A stretch of DNA of 8,578 nt, from assembly GCA_019509685.1 (NCBI GenBank), contig JAEKLU010000148.1, positions 1 through 8,578 on the forward strand, read 5' to 3'. The notes under the pieces are model-generated. The model had not been told where the DNA came from, did no database searches, and was given only the letters and a program-made list of their open reading frames with translations. This document shows positions 1-5,845 of the stretch, piece by piece; position 1 is the first letter of the stretch; every line of letters begins with the position of its first letter. This DNA comes from Mesorhizobium sp. (GTDB lineage Bacteria > Pseudomonadota > Alphaproteobacteria > Rhizobiales > Rhizobiaceae). The translations under genes and the position numbers were made by a program.

Positions 1-257
1 ACGCGCAGATCGGCCCGCACATTCGGCTCGTCCGGCAATTGCACCAGCGTGTTGGCGTCCTGCCCGGCCATCGTCAGGATGCCGCGCGGGCGATGGTATT
101 TGAACGAGCGCGACAGGATCCAGCGGCCTGCGCCGGCCATCGCCGAGGCAATCGTGTCCCCGGCGAAGCCTTCGACTACCCGGCCGTCGAACTGGAACCG
201 GATTTTTCTCGCGCGGTCGAGACGCGATCCCCAGGGAAGCGGCAGTCGTTCAGTCAT
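1..257 (-). CDS. soxA: Sarcosine oxidase alpha subunit family protein, N-terminal part (runs off the left edge)
   Basis: Only the first 85 or so residues are visible; the full protein in this family is close to 1000 residues. The alpha subunit of heterotetrameric sarcosine oxidase binds NAD and carries the folate-dependent half of the reaction, in which the methylene group from the demethylated amine is passed to tetrahydrofolate. The visible part is the N-terminal ferredoxin-like domain of the family: an FQFDGRVVEGFAGDTIASAM stretch at residues 22-41, then SFKYHRPRGI from about residue 51. Canonical sarcosine oxidases have a GxEEPNALV-type sequence after this; here it is MAGQDANTLVQL, which suggests a divergent paralogue. 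The ATG at 257 follows the soxD stop by one base (TGA-C-ATG) and has only a weak ribosome-binding site, so translational coupling to soxD is likely. Substrate cannot be decided from this fragment. Confidence 0.88.
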   Translation of the reverse strand, partial: MTERLPLPWGSRLDRARKIRFQFDGRVVEGFAGDTIASAMAGAGRWILSRSFKYHRPRGILTMAGQDANTLVQLPDEPNVRADLR

Positions 258-258
258 G

Positions 259-510
259 TCAGGCGGGCTTCTGGCTGGGAAGATAGGTGGCGACGATCTG
301 GTCGGTGACGGTATGGCGTTCGGCGATCAGGATGGTGTTGGACGGCGTGTGCCGCCACCACTCGCGCATGACGCCAAGCGGGTTCTCCGCATAGAACAGC
401 GCCTCGATCAGTTGGCCGGGTTCTTCGGCGTTTGCCGCGCGGACCGGCCCGAGATACTGGAACTCGGCGATGTTGCGGGGCCCGTTCACCGGGCAGGTCA
501 ATAGCTTCAC
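259..510 (-). CDS. soxD: Sarcosine oxidase delta subunit family protein with a degenerate zinc site
   Basis: This 83-residue protein is the right size for the small delta subunit of heterotetrameric sarcosine oxidase, which is structural and normally binds one zinc ion. The family signature CPxxGPRxxxEF is present near the N-terminus (CPVNGPRNIAEF, residues 6-17), as is the WWRHTPSN segment at 51-58 that aligns with the W-x-H-x3-C region. In the Stenotrophomonas enzyme the zinc ligands are Cys6, Cys9, His59 and Cys63. Here Cys6 and the His (54) remain, but both other cysteines are Asn (N9, N58), so tetrahedral zinc binding as in the canonical enzyme looks impossible. The start is a GTG at 510, chosen because GAGAGG (minus strand, 522-517) lies six bases upstream and because CPxxG then falls at the expected distance from the N-terminus. 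It sits between soxB and soxA in the usual operon order. Confidence 0.88.
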   Translation of the reverse strand: MKLLTCPVNGPRNIAEFQYLGPVRAANAEEPGQLIEALFYAENPLGVMREWWRHTPSNTILIAERHTVTDQIVATYLPSQKPA

Positions 511-516
511 GGCAAG

Positions 517-522
517 CCTCTC
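517..522 (-). promoter_or_regulatory. Ribosome-binding site that supports the GTG start of soxD
   Basis: GAGAGG on the minus strand is six bases ahead of the GTG at 510 and overlaps the soxB stop codon (TGA, 523-521). No ATG lies nearby in frame, so this site decides the start. Confidence 0.65.
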
Positions 523-1762
523 AATGGCTTGCGGCAGTCGCGCCCATTTCGTTCAGCAGCGCGAAGCTGTCGAACCGGCGCAAGTCGAACGGTTTCAGGA
601 TGTCCGGCACCTTGCCGGTGGCGATCGTTTCGGCCATGCGCTTGCCGGCCACTGGCGTCGCCTTGAAGCCCCAGGTCCCCCAGCCGCAATCCAGCCAGTA
701 GTTCGCCAGCGGCGAGGCGCCCATGATCGGGCTGTAATCCGGCGTCATGTCGGTGATGCCGGCCCATTGCCGCAACAGCTTGACCTTGTGCAGGAAGGGA
801 AAGAGGTGCAGCGCGCCCTCGGCCAGATGTTCCTTCTGGTCGAGCGTCGAGCGGGTCGATGCGAGCTGATACGGGTCGGAGCCGCCGCCAATGACGACCT
901 CGCCACGCGACGACTGCACCAGATAGGTGTGCAGATTGGCCGAAGAGACGAGCGTGTGCAAGAAGGGTTTCAGCGGCTGCGTCACCATCGCCTGCAGCGG
1001 GAAGCAGCGTATGGGCAAACGGATGCCGGCAAGTGCGGCCACCTGGCCGTTGAGACCGCCTACAGCCTGCAGCACCTGGCCGGCGGCAATCTTGCCGCGG
1101 TTTGTCCTGACATGGGTGACGCGGTCGCCACTCAGCTCGAAACCGGTGACTTCGGTGCGCTGGTGGATTTCCACGCCGCGCCGGCTGGCATGCTTTGCGT
1201 AACCCCAGGCAACGGCGTCATGCCGGGCAGTGCCGCCATCCGCGTGCCAGAGTCCGCCCAACACCTCGTGCATGCCGCCGATGTCGAGGTTCAGATGTGG
1301 GACCAGTTCCTTGACCGTCCGGGCATCGACGACATCGATACGCGTGCCGACGTGTTTGCCCATTTCGGCGCGCAGATGGAAACTGCGCATCGTTGCGTCC
1401 GAATGCGCCAACGTCAGCTGGCCGCGCTGCGAATACATGATGTTGAAGCCGAGGTCCCGCGACATGGTCTCGAAAAGGCGCACGCCTTCGTCGTAGAAGC
1501 GGACCGATTCCTCGGTCATGTAATTCGAGCGGATCGTGGTCGTGTTGCGCGCCGTGTTGCCGCCGGCGAGATAACCCTTTTCCAGCACCGCGACATTGCC
1601 GATGCCATGCACGTTGGAGAGGTAATAAGCGGCTGCAAGACCGTGTCCGCCACCGCCGATAATCACGACGTCATAGGACCGCTTCAGCTCCGGCGTCGAA
1701 GGGATATCGCCAAAGGACACGTGCTTTGAACGCAGGCCGTATCGGAGCAGGGAGAAAGGCAT
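521..1762 (-). CDS. soxB: Sarcosine oxidase beta subunit family FAD-dependent oxidoreductase
   Basis: The beta subunit carries the flavin site where secondary N-methyl amines such as sarcosine are oxidatively demethylated. With the ATG at 1762 the protein is 413 residues, close to the family norm (about 400-420). Reading can be extended to a TTG at 1828, but the added 22 residues are Arg/Pro-rich and unlike the family, whereas MPFSLLRYGLR is a typical beta-subunit beginning. A dinucleotide-binding fold for FAD begins at about residue 31 (DVVIIGGGGHGLAAAYYL, with GxGxxG at 36-41). GGTARHDAVAWGYA at 177-189 matches the segment that carries the covalently bound FMN in tetrameric sarcosine oxidase; His181 is the candidate attachment residue. 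The C-terminal DYSPIMG and GCGWGTWGFKATP-like region is also typical of the family. First gene of soxB-soxD-soxA, divergent from the LysR gene. The preferred substrate is not readable from sequence; another N-methylated amino acid is possible. Confidence 0.9.
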   Translation of the reverse strand: MPFSLLRYGLRSKHVSFGDIPSTPELKRSYDVVIIGGGGHGLAAAYYLSNVHGIGNVAVLEKGYLAGGNTARNTTTIRSNYMTEESVRFYDEGVRLFETMSRDLGFNIMYSQRGQLTLAHSDATMRSFHLRAEMGKHVGTRIDVVDARTVKELVPHLNLDIGGMHEVLGGLWHADGGTARHDAVAWGYAKHASRRGVEIHQRTEVTGFELSGDRVTHVRTNRGKIAAGQVLQAVGGLNGQVAALAGIRLPIRCFPLQAMVTQPLKPFLHTLVSSANLHTYLVQSSRGEVVIGGGSDPYQLASTRSTLDQKEHLAEGALHLFPFLHKVKLLRQWAGITDMTPDYSPIMGASPLANYWLDCGWGTWGFKATPVAGKRMAETIATGKVPDILKPFDLRRFDSFALLNEMGATAASH

Positions 1763-1838
1763 TTTGGGCGCGTTCCGTGCGGAGGCTGGACGAGGCCTTA
1801 GAGAAGCCTTGAGGCGCAAAGTTCGCAAGAAATCGATC

Positions 1839-1867
1839 TTTACCCAGTGACCTCGTTTTCATAATAT
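1839..1867 (+). promoter_or_regulatory. Candidate promoter of the LysR regulator
   Basis: TTTACC at 1839-1844 and TAATAT at 1862-1867, with a 17-base spacer, each match the sigma-70 consensus at 4 of 6 positions. The predicted start near 1874 lies inside the inverted repeat and would leave a leader of only about 18 bases before the ATG at 1892. Its -10 uses the same AT box as the opposing sox promoter. Confidence 0.35.
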
Positions 1868-1890
1868 CTGACCAAGAAAAATAGGGTCAG
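1861..1890 (-). promoter_or_regulatory. Candidate promoter of the sox operon
   Basis: On the minus strand, CTGACC at 1890-1885 (4 of 6 match to TTGACA) and TATTAT at 1866-1861 (5 of 6 match to TATAAT) are separated by 18 bases. Transcription would start near 1854, giving a leader of about 90 bases before the soxB ATG. The -35 coincides with the right arm of the inverted repeat. Assigned by eye from sigma-70 consensus, which is only a loose guide in alphaproteobacteria. Confidence 0.4.
1868..1890. promoter_or_regulatory. Inverted repeat CTGACC-N11-GGTCAG, candidate operator for the LysR regulator
   Basis: Perfect 6-bp arms at 1868-1873 and 1885-1890 flank an A-rich 11-base spacer. The repeat ends one base before the LysR start codon, covers its weak AGGGT ribosome-binding region, and covers the candidate sox -35. 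A third copy of the half-site (TGACC, 1848-1852) lies 21 bases, about two helical turns, from the left arm in the same orientation. LysR-type regulators commonly bind dyads between themselves and a divergent target. That this protein binds here is inference. Confidence 0.5.
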
Positions 1891-1891
1891 T

Positions 1892-2806
1892 ATGAGAAAC
1901 CTGCCGCACCTCAGCTATCTGGAAGCCTTCGAAGCGGCAGCGCGCCATCTGAGCTTCACCCGCGCCGCCGACGAGCTGAAATGCACGCAGGCGGCGATCA
2001 GCCAGCGGGTGCGCGCGCTGGAGCAGTTTTTTGCCAGGCCGTTGTTCCATCGGCGGCGCAATGGCCTCGAATTGACCGAAGTCGGCACCGCCTATCTGCC
2101 GGGCATCAGCGAGGCGCTCGATCGCGCAGAGGCCGCGACGCAAGGGCTGATGGGCGCGCGGGCGCAGACCAGCCTGACGGTGTCGGCGCCGCTGAGCTTC
2201 GTGACCTTGTGGCTGGCCCGGCATCTCGGCAGTTTTTCCGCCGCTCATCCGCTAATTGAGATCCGCCTCAACAGCACGATCTGGACGGATCCCAATGTGG
2301 AACTGGCGGATCTCAGCATCCTGGTGCTCGACCCGCCGCAGCGCATGCCAGGCGCGGTGAGGCTTTGGCAAGACCGGCTGACGCTTGTCTGCGATCCGCT
2401 GACTGCTGGCAAAGCCGGTTCGAAACCGGCCGCCGCATGGTTCAACGGCGCCCGGCTGATCTATGTGCAGGGGCGCGTGCAGTTGCTGGACCAGTGGGCC
2501 AAGGACAAGAAGATTGCCGTTGCGCCGAAGCTGGCTCCAATCAAGGCCGACAACGCGGCGGCCGCGTTGGAGCTCGCAGCCTGCTCGGGCGGCGTCGTCG
2601 CCACGCTATCGACTTATGCCGCGGCCTATCTGACCTCCGGGCGGCTGGTCGCGCCGTTCGGCATGGGCGATGCGCTGCCGATGGCTTTGCATATCGTGCC
2701 GAACCAGCAACGACGCCTGTCCAGATCGGCTGCGCTGTTCGTCGAGTGGCTGTCGAAGGAAGCGCCGTTCATCGGCGCTGCCGAGAAATCCGCGACTGCG
2801 CGGTAG
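1892..2806 (+). CDS. LysR family transcriptional regulator, GcvA-like
   Basis: At 304 residues this is a full-length LysR-type regulator. The N-terminal winged helix-turn-helix covers about residues 4-63, with SFTRAADELKCTQAAISQRV at 21-40 as the recognition part, followed by RALEQFFARPLFHRR and the LTEVGTAYLP linker start. The effector-binding domain spans about residues 93-290; LTVSAPLSFVTLWLARHLGSF at its start resembles the GcvA subgroup, whose members often control amino-acid or amine metabolism. The ATG at 1892 is chosen because MRNLPHLSYLEAFEAAARHLSF is a typical GcvA-type N-terminus; the ribosome-binding site is weak (AGGGT, four bases upstream). It diverges from soxB and probably regulates it in response to the substrate or a product of that pathway. 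Its effector is unknown. Confidence 0.92.
   Translation: MRNLPHLSYLEAFEAAARHLSFTRAADELKCTQAAISQRVRALEQFFARPLFHRRRNGLELTEVGTAYLPGISEALDRAEAATQGLMGARAQTSLTVSAPLSFVTLWLARHLGSFSAAHPLIEIRLNSTIWTDPNVELADLSILVLDPPQRMPGAVRLWQDRLTLVCDPLTAGKAGSKPAAAWFNGARLIYVQGRVQLLDQWAKDKKIAVAPKLAPIKADNAAAALELAACSGGVVATLSTYAAAYLTSGRLVAPFGMGDALPMALHIVPNQQRRLSRSAALFVEWLSKEAPFIGAAEKSATAR
2761..2779. terminator. GC-rich hairpin at the end of lysR, possible terminator for the regA transcript
   Basis: AGCGCCG and CGGCGCT form a perfect 7-bp stem around a 5-base loop (TTCAT). It lies inside the last codons of lysR and 29 bases beyond the regA stop on the minus strand. Neither side has a proper T-tract; on the minus strand it is followed by TCCTTC. 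It is the only compact hairpin noticed at this convergent junction. It may be no more than codon chance in GC-rich DNA. Confidence 0.3.
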
Positions 2807-2807
2807 C

Positions 2808-3338
2808 CTATTGCACCACGCGCTTCTCGAGCTTTCGGGCGAGCGTACGCCTATGCAGGCCGAGCCGACGCGCGGTCTCGGAAATATTGAAGCCGGTCTC
2901 GACCAGCGTCTCGTGGATGCGCTCCCATTCGAGGTTCTTGATCGAGGTGGGACGGCTGGAGAGCTGCACCGAGGTATCGCCGGCGCCGCGGCCGAAGGCG
3001 GCCTCGATGTCGTCGGTGTTGGCGGGCTTGGCCAGATAGTGGCAGGCGCCGAGCTTGATCGCCTCGACTGCCGTGGCGATGCTGGCAAATCCGGTCAGCA
3101 CGACGATCCGGATCGAGGCGTCGCGGGCGCTGAGCAGCTTGACGCATTCGAGGCCGGAGCCGGCTCCGAGCTTGAGATCGACGACGGCGTAGGCCGGCAC
3201 GGCCGTTTGCAGCGCGGCGAGCAATGCCTCGCGGTCCGGGCAGACCGTGACCTCGTAGTCGCGCTTTTCGAACGAGCGTTTCAACGTCCTGGCGAAGGTG
3301 GCGTCGTCCTCGACGATAAACAGCGATCCGTCAGGCAT
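2808..3338 (-). CDS. regA: RegA/ActR/PrrA family redox response regulator
   Basis: A short receiver plus a Fis-type DNA-binding helix-turn-helix is the RegA/ActR/PrrA layout (family length about 180-195 residues). From the ATG at 3338 it has 176 residues; an in-frame ATG at 3353 would add five (MEPIT). The 3338 start is preferred because GGAACC lies upstream and the coding then begins at MPDGSLFIVEDD. Numbered from 3353, the acidic pocket is E15-D17, the phosphoacceptor Asp59 (VVDLKLGAGSG), Thr87 and Lys109 (YLAKPA). The family signature GACHYLAKPANTDD is clear. The helix-turn-helix NISETARRLGLHRRTLARKL occupies 156-175. The proline-rich linker typical of RegA between the domains is not evident. 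It overlaps the end of the sensor kinase gene by 8 bases (23 with the longer start) and is expected to be its partner. Likely targets include the cyo operon itself, by analogy with ActR control of cyo in rhizobia. Confidence 0.88.
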   Translation of the reverse strand: MPDGSLFIVEDDATFARTLKRSFEKRDYEVTVCPDREALLAALQTAVPAYAVVDLKLGAGSGLECVKLLSARDASIRIVVLTGFASIATAVEAIKLGACHYLAKPANTDDIEAAFGRGAGDTSVQLSSRPTSIKNLEWERIHETLVETGFNISETARRLGLHRRTLARKLEKRVVQ

Positions 3339-4683
3339 GGTGATCGGTTCCATTGGTCAGCGCCGCCAGCGGCAGCGAAAGGGTTACGCAGGCGCCCTTG
3401 GCCGTGTTGCGCACCGAGATGTCGCCACCGAGCTTGCTCACCACGTTGAACACCAGGAACAGGCCGAGCCCGCCACCCGGCCGCCCCTTGCTCGACATAT
3501 AGGGCTGGCCGAGCGCTGCCAGAATATCCTTGTCGAAACCAGACCCGCGGTCGTTCACGGAAAACACCAGCCTGTCGTCCTGTCGCTCAGCGGTGACGCC
3601 GACCCAATCGTGCGACGCTTCATAGGCGTTGTCGAGCACATTGAAGATGACCTGCTTCAAGGCCGTGTCGGACACCATCTCATCGTCGGGCTCGAAGCCG
3701 TTCTCGTAGTCCAGCCGGAAGGGCTGGCGGCTGACACGCCACTCCTGGACCAGATCGTCGAGGAAGTGGCGGATGGTGGTGCGGATCGTGCCCTCGCCGC
3801 GCGCCTGTCCGGACGACATCAGGATGCCGGTGACGATGCTTTTGCAGCGTTCGATCTGCGCCAGCATTTCGACGACGTCCTCGGACAGTTCGCGATTGCG
3901 TTTGATGCCGCGCATATGGCGCCAGTCGGATAGGATGACCGAAATTGTCGAGAGCGGCGTGCCCAGTTCATGCGCGGCGCCGGAAGCCAGGAGACCCATG
4001 CGCACGATGTGGTCTTCTTCGGCCGAGCGCTGGCGCAGATCGGCCAGATAGGCGTCGCGCTCGCGCAAATTGCGGTTGATGCGCGTCATGAAGATAACGA
4101 TGAGACCGGCCGCCAGCACGAAGCAGATGAACATGCCGCGCAGATGCAGCGCGAGAAGGTCGCTGCCGCCGTGATGCGGGATGGCGATCGGCTGAAAGAC
4201 GAAGATAAGGAAGACGAAGCAGGCCGATGCCGCAACCACGAGGATCCAGGTCGACCATGGCGTCAGAAGTGCCGCGCCAAGCGTGATCTGCAAAAGATAG
4301 AGCGACACGAACGGGTTCGAGGCGCCGCCGCTCAAATAGAGCTGCGTGGTCAGCGCCGCCATGTCGAAGATCAGTGCGACGAAGAGCTGCGTGTTGCTGA
4401 TGCGGCGGTTGCCGCGCAAGACGAGCAGGCTGAAGATGTTGAGCCCGACGAGGAATAGCACGACACCGGCCATCTCGGCCAGCGGCAGCGGGATGGCGAA
4501 CCAGTATTGTGTGACCAGGATGGTCAGCACCTGACCCGCCACCGCCAGCCAGCGCAGCTGGATGAGCAGAAGCAGGTTCTTCCTGTTGGTCACATCGGAA
4601 TTCGAGCTGCCGCCGCCCTGGCCGGCGAGCGAAACCGCCGGGAATGACTTGTCGTGACGCGGCCGCCGGATGGAGATGTTCAT
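3331..4683 (-). CDS. regB: RegB/ActS/PrrB family redox sensor histidine kinase
   Basis: This is a 450-residue membrane sensor kinase of the RegB family. The cytoplasmic N-terminus (about 35 residues) leads into six hydrophobic segments between residues 36 and 200. GGASNPF at 119-125 matches the GGxxNPF heptapeptide that binds ubiquinone in RegB. The dimerisation helix contains the phosphoacceptor His239 in HELGTP. Cys280 in IERCKSIV corresponds to the redox-active cysteine that inhibits RegB when oxidised. The ATP-binding domain has NVLDNAYEAS (N348, N352), DRGSGFD (378-384) and GGGLGLFLV (403-411). All catalytic boxes look intact. The ATG at 4683 overlaps the SURF1 stop as ATGA, with a poor ribosome-binding site, so coupled translation is likely; the open frame continues upstream but only as a shadow of SURF1. 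Family members sense the redox state of the quinone pool and respiratory flux. Confidence 0.9.
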   Translation of the reverse strand: MNISIRRPRHDKSFPAVSLAGQGGGSSNSDVTNRKNLLLLIQLRWLAVAGQVLTILVTQYWFAIPLPLAEMAGVVLFLVGLNIFSLLVLRGNRRISNTQLFVALIFDMAALTTQLYLSGGASNPFVSLYLLQITLGAALLTPWSTWILVVAASACFVFLIFVFQPIAIPHHGGSDLLALHLRGMFICFVLAAGLIVIFMTRINRNLRERDAYLADLRQRSAEEDHIVRMGLLASGAAHELGTPLSTISVILSDWRHMRGIKRNRELSEDVVEMLAQIERCKSIVTGILMSSGQARGEGTIRTTIRHFLDDLVQEWRVSRQPFRLDYENGFEPDDEMVSDTALKQVIFNVLDNAYEASHDWVGVTAERQDDRLVFSVNDRGSGFDKDILAALGQPYMSSKGRPGGGLGLFLVFNVVSKLGGDISVRNTAKGACVTLSLPLAALTNGTDHHA

Positions 4684-5480
4684 CGTGCCGCAGCCCGCTT
4701 CCGGCGGCGGGCAAGGACCGGCCGGCCGAGCCCGATTGCCAGCATCACTGCCAGGGAGAACCATGTCAAAGCATAGATCAGATGGCTGTTGCGGAAGGTG
4801 ACGACGGTGAGCCCGCCGCGCGGCCAGCTGTCGGAGCCGGAAGCCTCGGCATCGACGAAATAAGGGGCCACGTTCGTCAGGCCATTTGCCTTGGCGATGG
4901 CGGCAACGTCGCGCGAATACCAGCGATTGGCCGCTGGGTCGTTGCTGCGCAGGAAACCGCCGCCGGGCTCGTCGATGCGCAGCAGGCCGTCGACCATTAC
5001 CGACGTTACGCCGCCGCTCTCTTGCTGGAATTCCGCCTTGCGTTCCTGCGGGATGAAGCCTCGATTGACGAGGACCGTGAAGCCGTTGTCGGTGCGCATC
5101 GGTGTCAGCACCCAATAGCCACCGCCAAGCTCGGTCACCGCCTGCACCAGCGTGTTGGCGCCACCCTGAAACTGCCCGGCGAGCCGCACATGGCGATATT
5201 CGTAGGCGGCTGCGTTGATGTCGCCCCAGGTCGCAGGTCCAGGCGCATCGACGACCGGAGCATGGATGCGCTGGTCGACACGGGCGATCAGGTCGAGCTT
5301 CCAGACCCGTCTCTCCAGCTGCCAGATGCCGAGGCCGACAAACACCAGGACGCCGAGGAGTCCAATCAGGACAAGCAGCACCCGCGATGCCGAACCGACG
5401 CCCTTTGCCGGCGCGACGGCAGGGGTACGGCCGACTGTGGCCTCGGCGTTGGTCCTCCCCGCGTCTGCCGCAGGGCTCAT
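4680..5480 (-). CDS. surf1: SURF1 family haem-copper oxidase assembly protein
   Basis: SURF1 proteins are membrane assembly factors that help place haem a in subunit I of haem-copper oxidases. This one has 266 residues. An Ala/Pro-rich N-terminal stretch of about 30 residues precedes the first membrane helix (about 33-53), which ends in the signature GIWQLERR (51-58). A large periplasmic domain contains VNRGFIP (138-144), also a family hallmark. The second helix starts at HLIYALTWF (233-241); its His233 is at the place of the haem-binding histidine described for bacterial Surf1. The frame extends up to 5543, but that part lies inside cyoD; the ATG at 5480 overlaps the cyoD stop as ATGA and is preferred. 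The gene sits where cyoE stands in E. coli, which ties it to this quinol oxidase rather than to a cytochrome c oxidase. Confidence 0.92.
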   Translation of the reverse strand: MSPAADAGRTNAEATVGRTPAVAPAKGVGSASRVLLVLIGLLGVLVFVGLGIWQLERRVWKLDLIARVDQRIHAPVVDAPGPATWGDINAAAYEYRHVRLAGQFQGGANTLVQAVTELGGGYWVLTPMRTDNGFTVLVNRGFIPQERKAEFQQESGGVTSVMVDGLLRIDEPGGGFLRSNDPAANRWYSRDVAAIAKANGLTNVAPYFVDAEASGSDSWPRGGLTVVTFRNSHLIYALTWFSLAVMLAIGLGRPVLARRRKRAAAR

Positions 5481-5845
5481 GGCATCTGCCGCATCTCGTG
5501 GAGCCCCGGCATCATGTTGGCGTTGAGGTGGTACATCACCCATAGCGAGCCTGTGAGCACGATGACGACGAGGATCAGCGTGAAGATGAGCGCCAGCATC
5601 GACCAGCCGCCCTCCGAGGCGGTGTTCATATGCAGGAAGAAGACCATATGGACGACGATCTGCACCGCCGCGAAGACCATGATGATGACGGCCGTGGCCT
5701 GCTTGTTGTCGATGGCGCCGCCCATCATCAGCCAGAATGGAATGGCGGTCAGGATCACCGACAGGACAAAGCCGATCAGGTAGCCTTTCAGCGACCCGTG
5801 CGCGGCGCCGCCATGGCCGTGATCGGCATGATCGTGAGCGCTCAT
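5477..5845 (-). CDS. cyoD: Quinol oxidase subunit IV (CyoD)
   Basis: CyoD is the small three-helix subunit IV of the cytochrome o type ubiquinol oxidase, thought to help the assembly of copper into subunit I. The 122-residue length is close to the family's (about 110-125). A His-rich N-terminus (MSAHDHADHGHGGAAHGS) is followed by membrane segments at about 20-40, 49-72 and 82-105. The HMVFFLHM motif (66-73) at the end of the second helix is typical. The ATG at 5845 overlaps the cyoC stop (ATGA) and has a good ribosome-binding site, GGGGAT, six bases upstream. The frame is open far upstream but only as a shadow of cyoC. Confidence 0.93.
   Translation of the reverse strand: MSAHDHADHGHGGAAHGSLKGYLIGFVLSVILTAIPFWLMMGGAIDNKQATAVIIMVFAAVQIVVHMVFFLHMNTASEGGWSMLALIFTLILVVIVLTGSLWVMYHLNANMMPGLHEMRQMP

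Larger units (their letters stand above)
1763..1891. promoter_or_regulatory. Divergent control region between the sox operon and the LysR regulator
   Basis: This 129-base gap is the only substantial non-coding DNA in the window. It is AT-rich at 1853-1883 and GC-rich nearer soxB. It holds two candidate face-to-face promoters sharing one AT box, a perfect inverted repeat, a further TGACC half-site and, in the sox leader, a short direct repeat (listed separately). The arrangement fits a LysR-type regulator controlling the adjacent divergent operon and itself. Confidence 0.7.

Noticed and set aside
470..1729. A 419-codon plus-strand open frame antisense to soxB
   Set aside because: No recognisable motif and low-complexity composition; it mirrors soxB, whose FAD motif and family signatures are clear.
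1763..1862. Longer soxB with a TTG start at 1828, or a separate small protein of 63 residues (1671-1862)
   Set aside because: The extension is Arg/Pro-rich and not like the family N-terminus, and the small frame overlaps soxB with no ribosome-binding site or similarity seen. The region is better explained as the sox leader.
4684..5115. N-terminal extension of the sensor kinase frame up to 5115
   Set aside because: The extra 144 residues are the out-of-frame reading of SURF1. The ATG at 4683 gives a normal RegB length and overlaps the SURF1 stop as ATGA.
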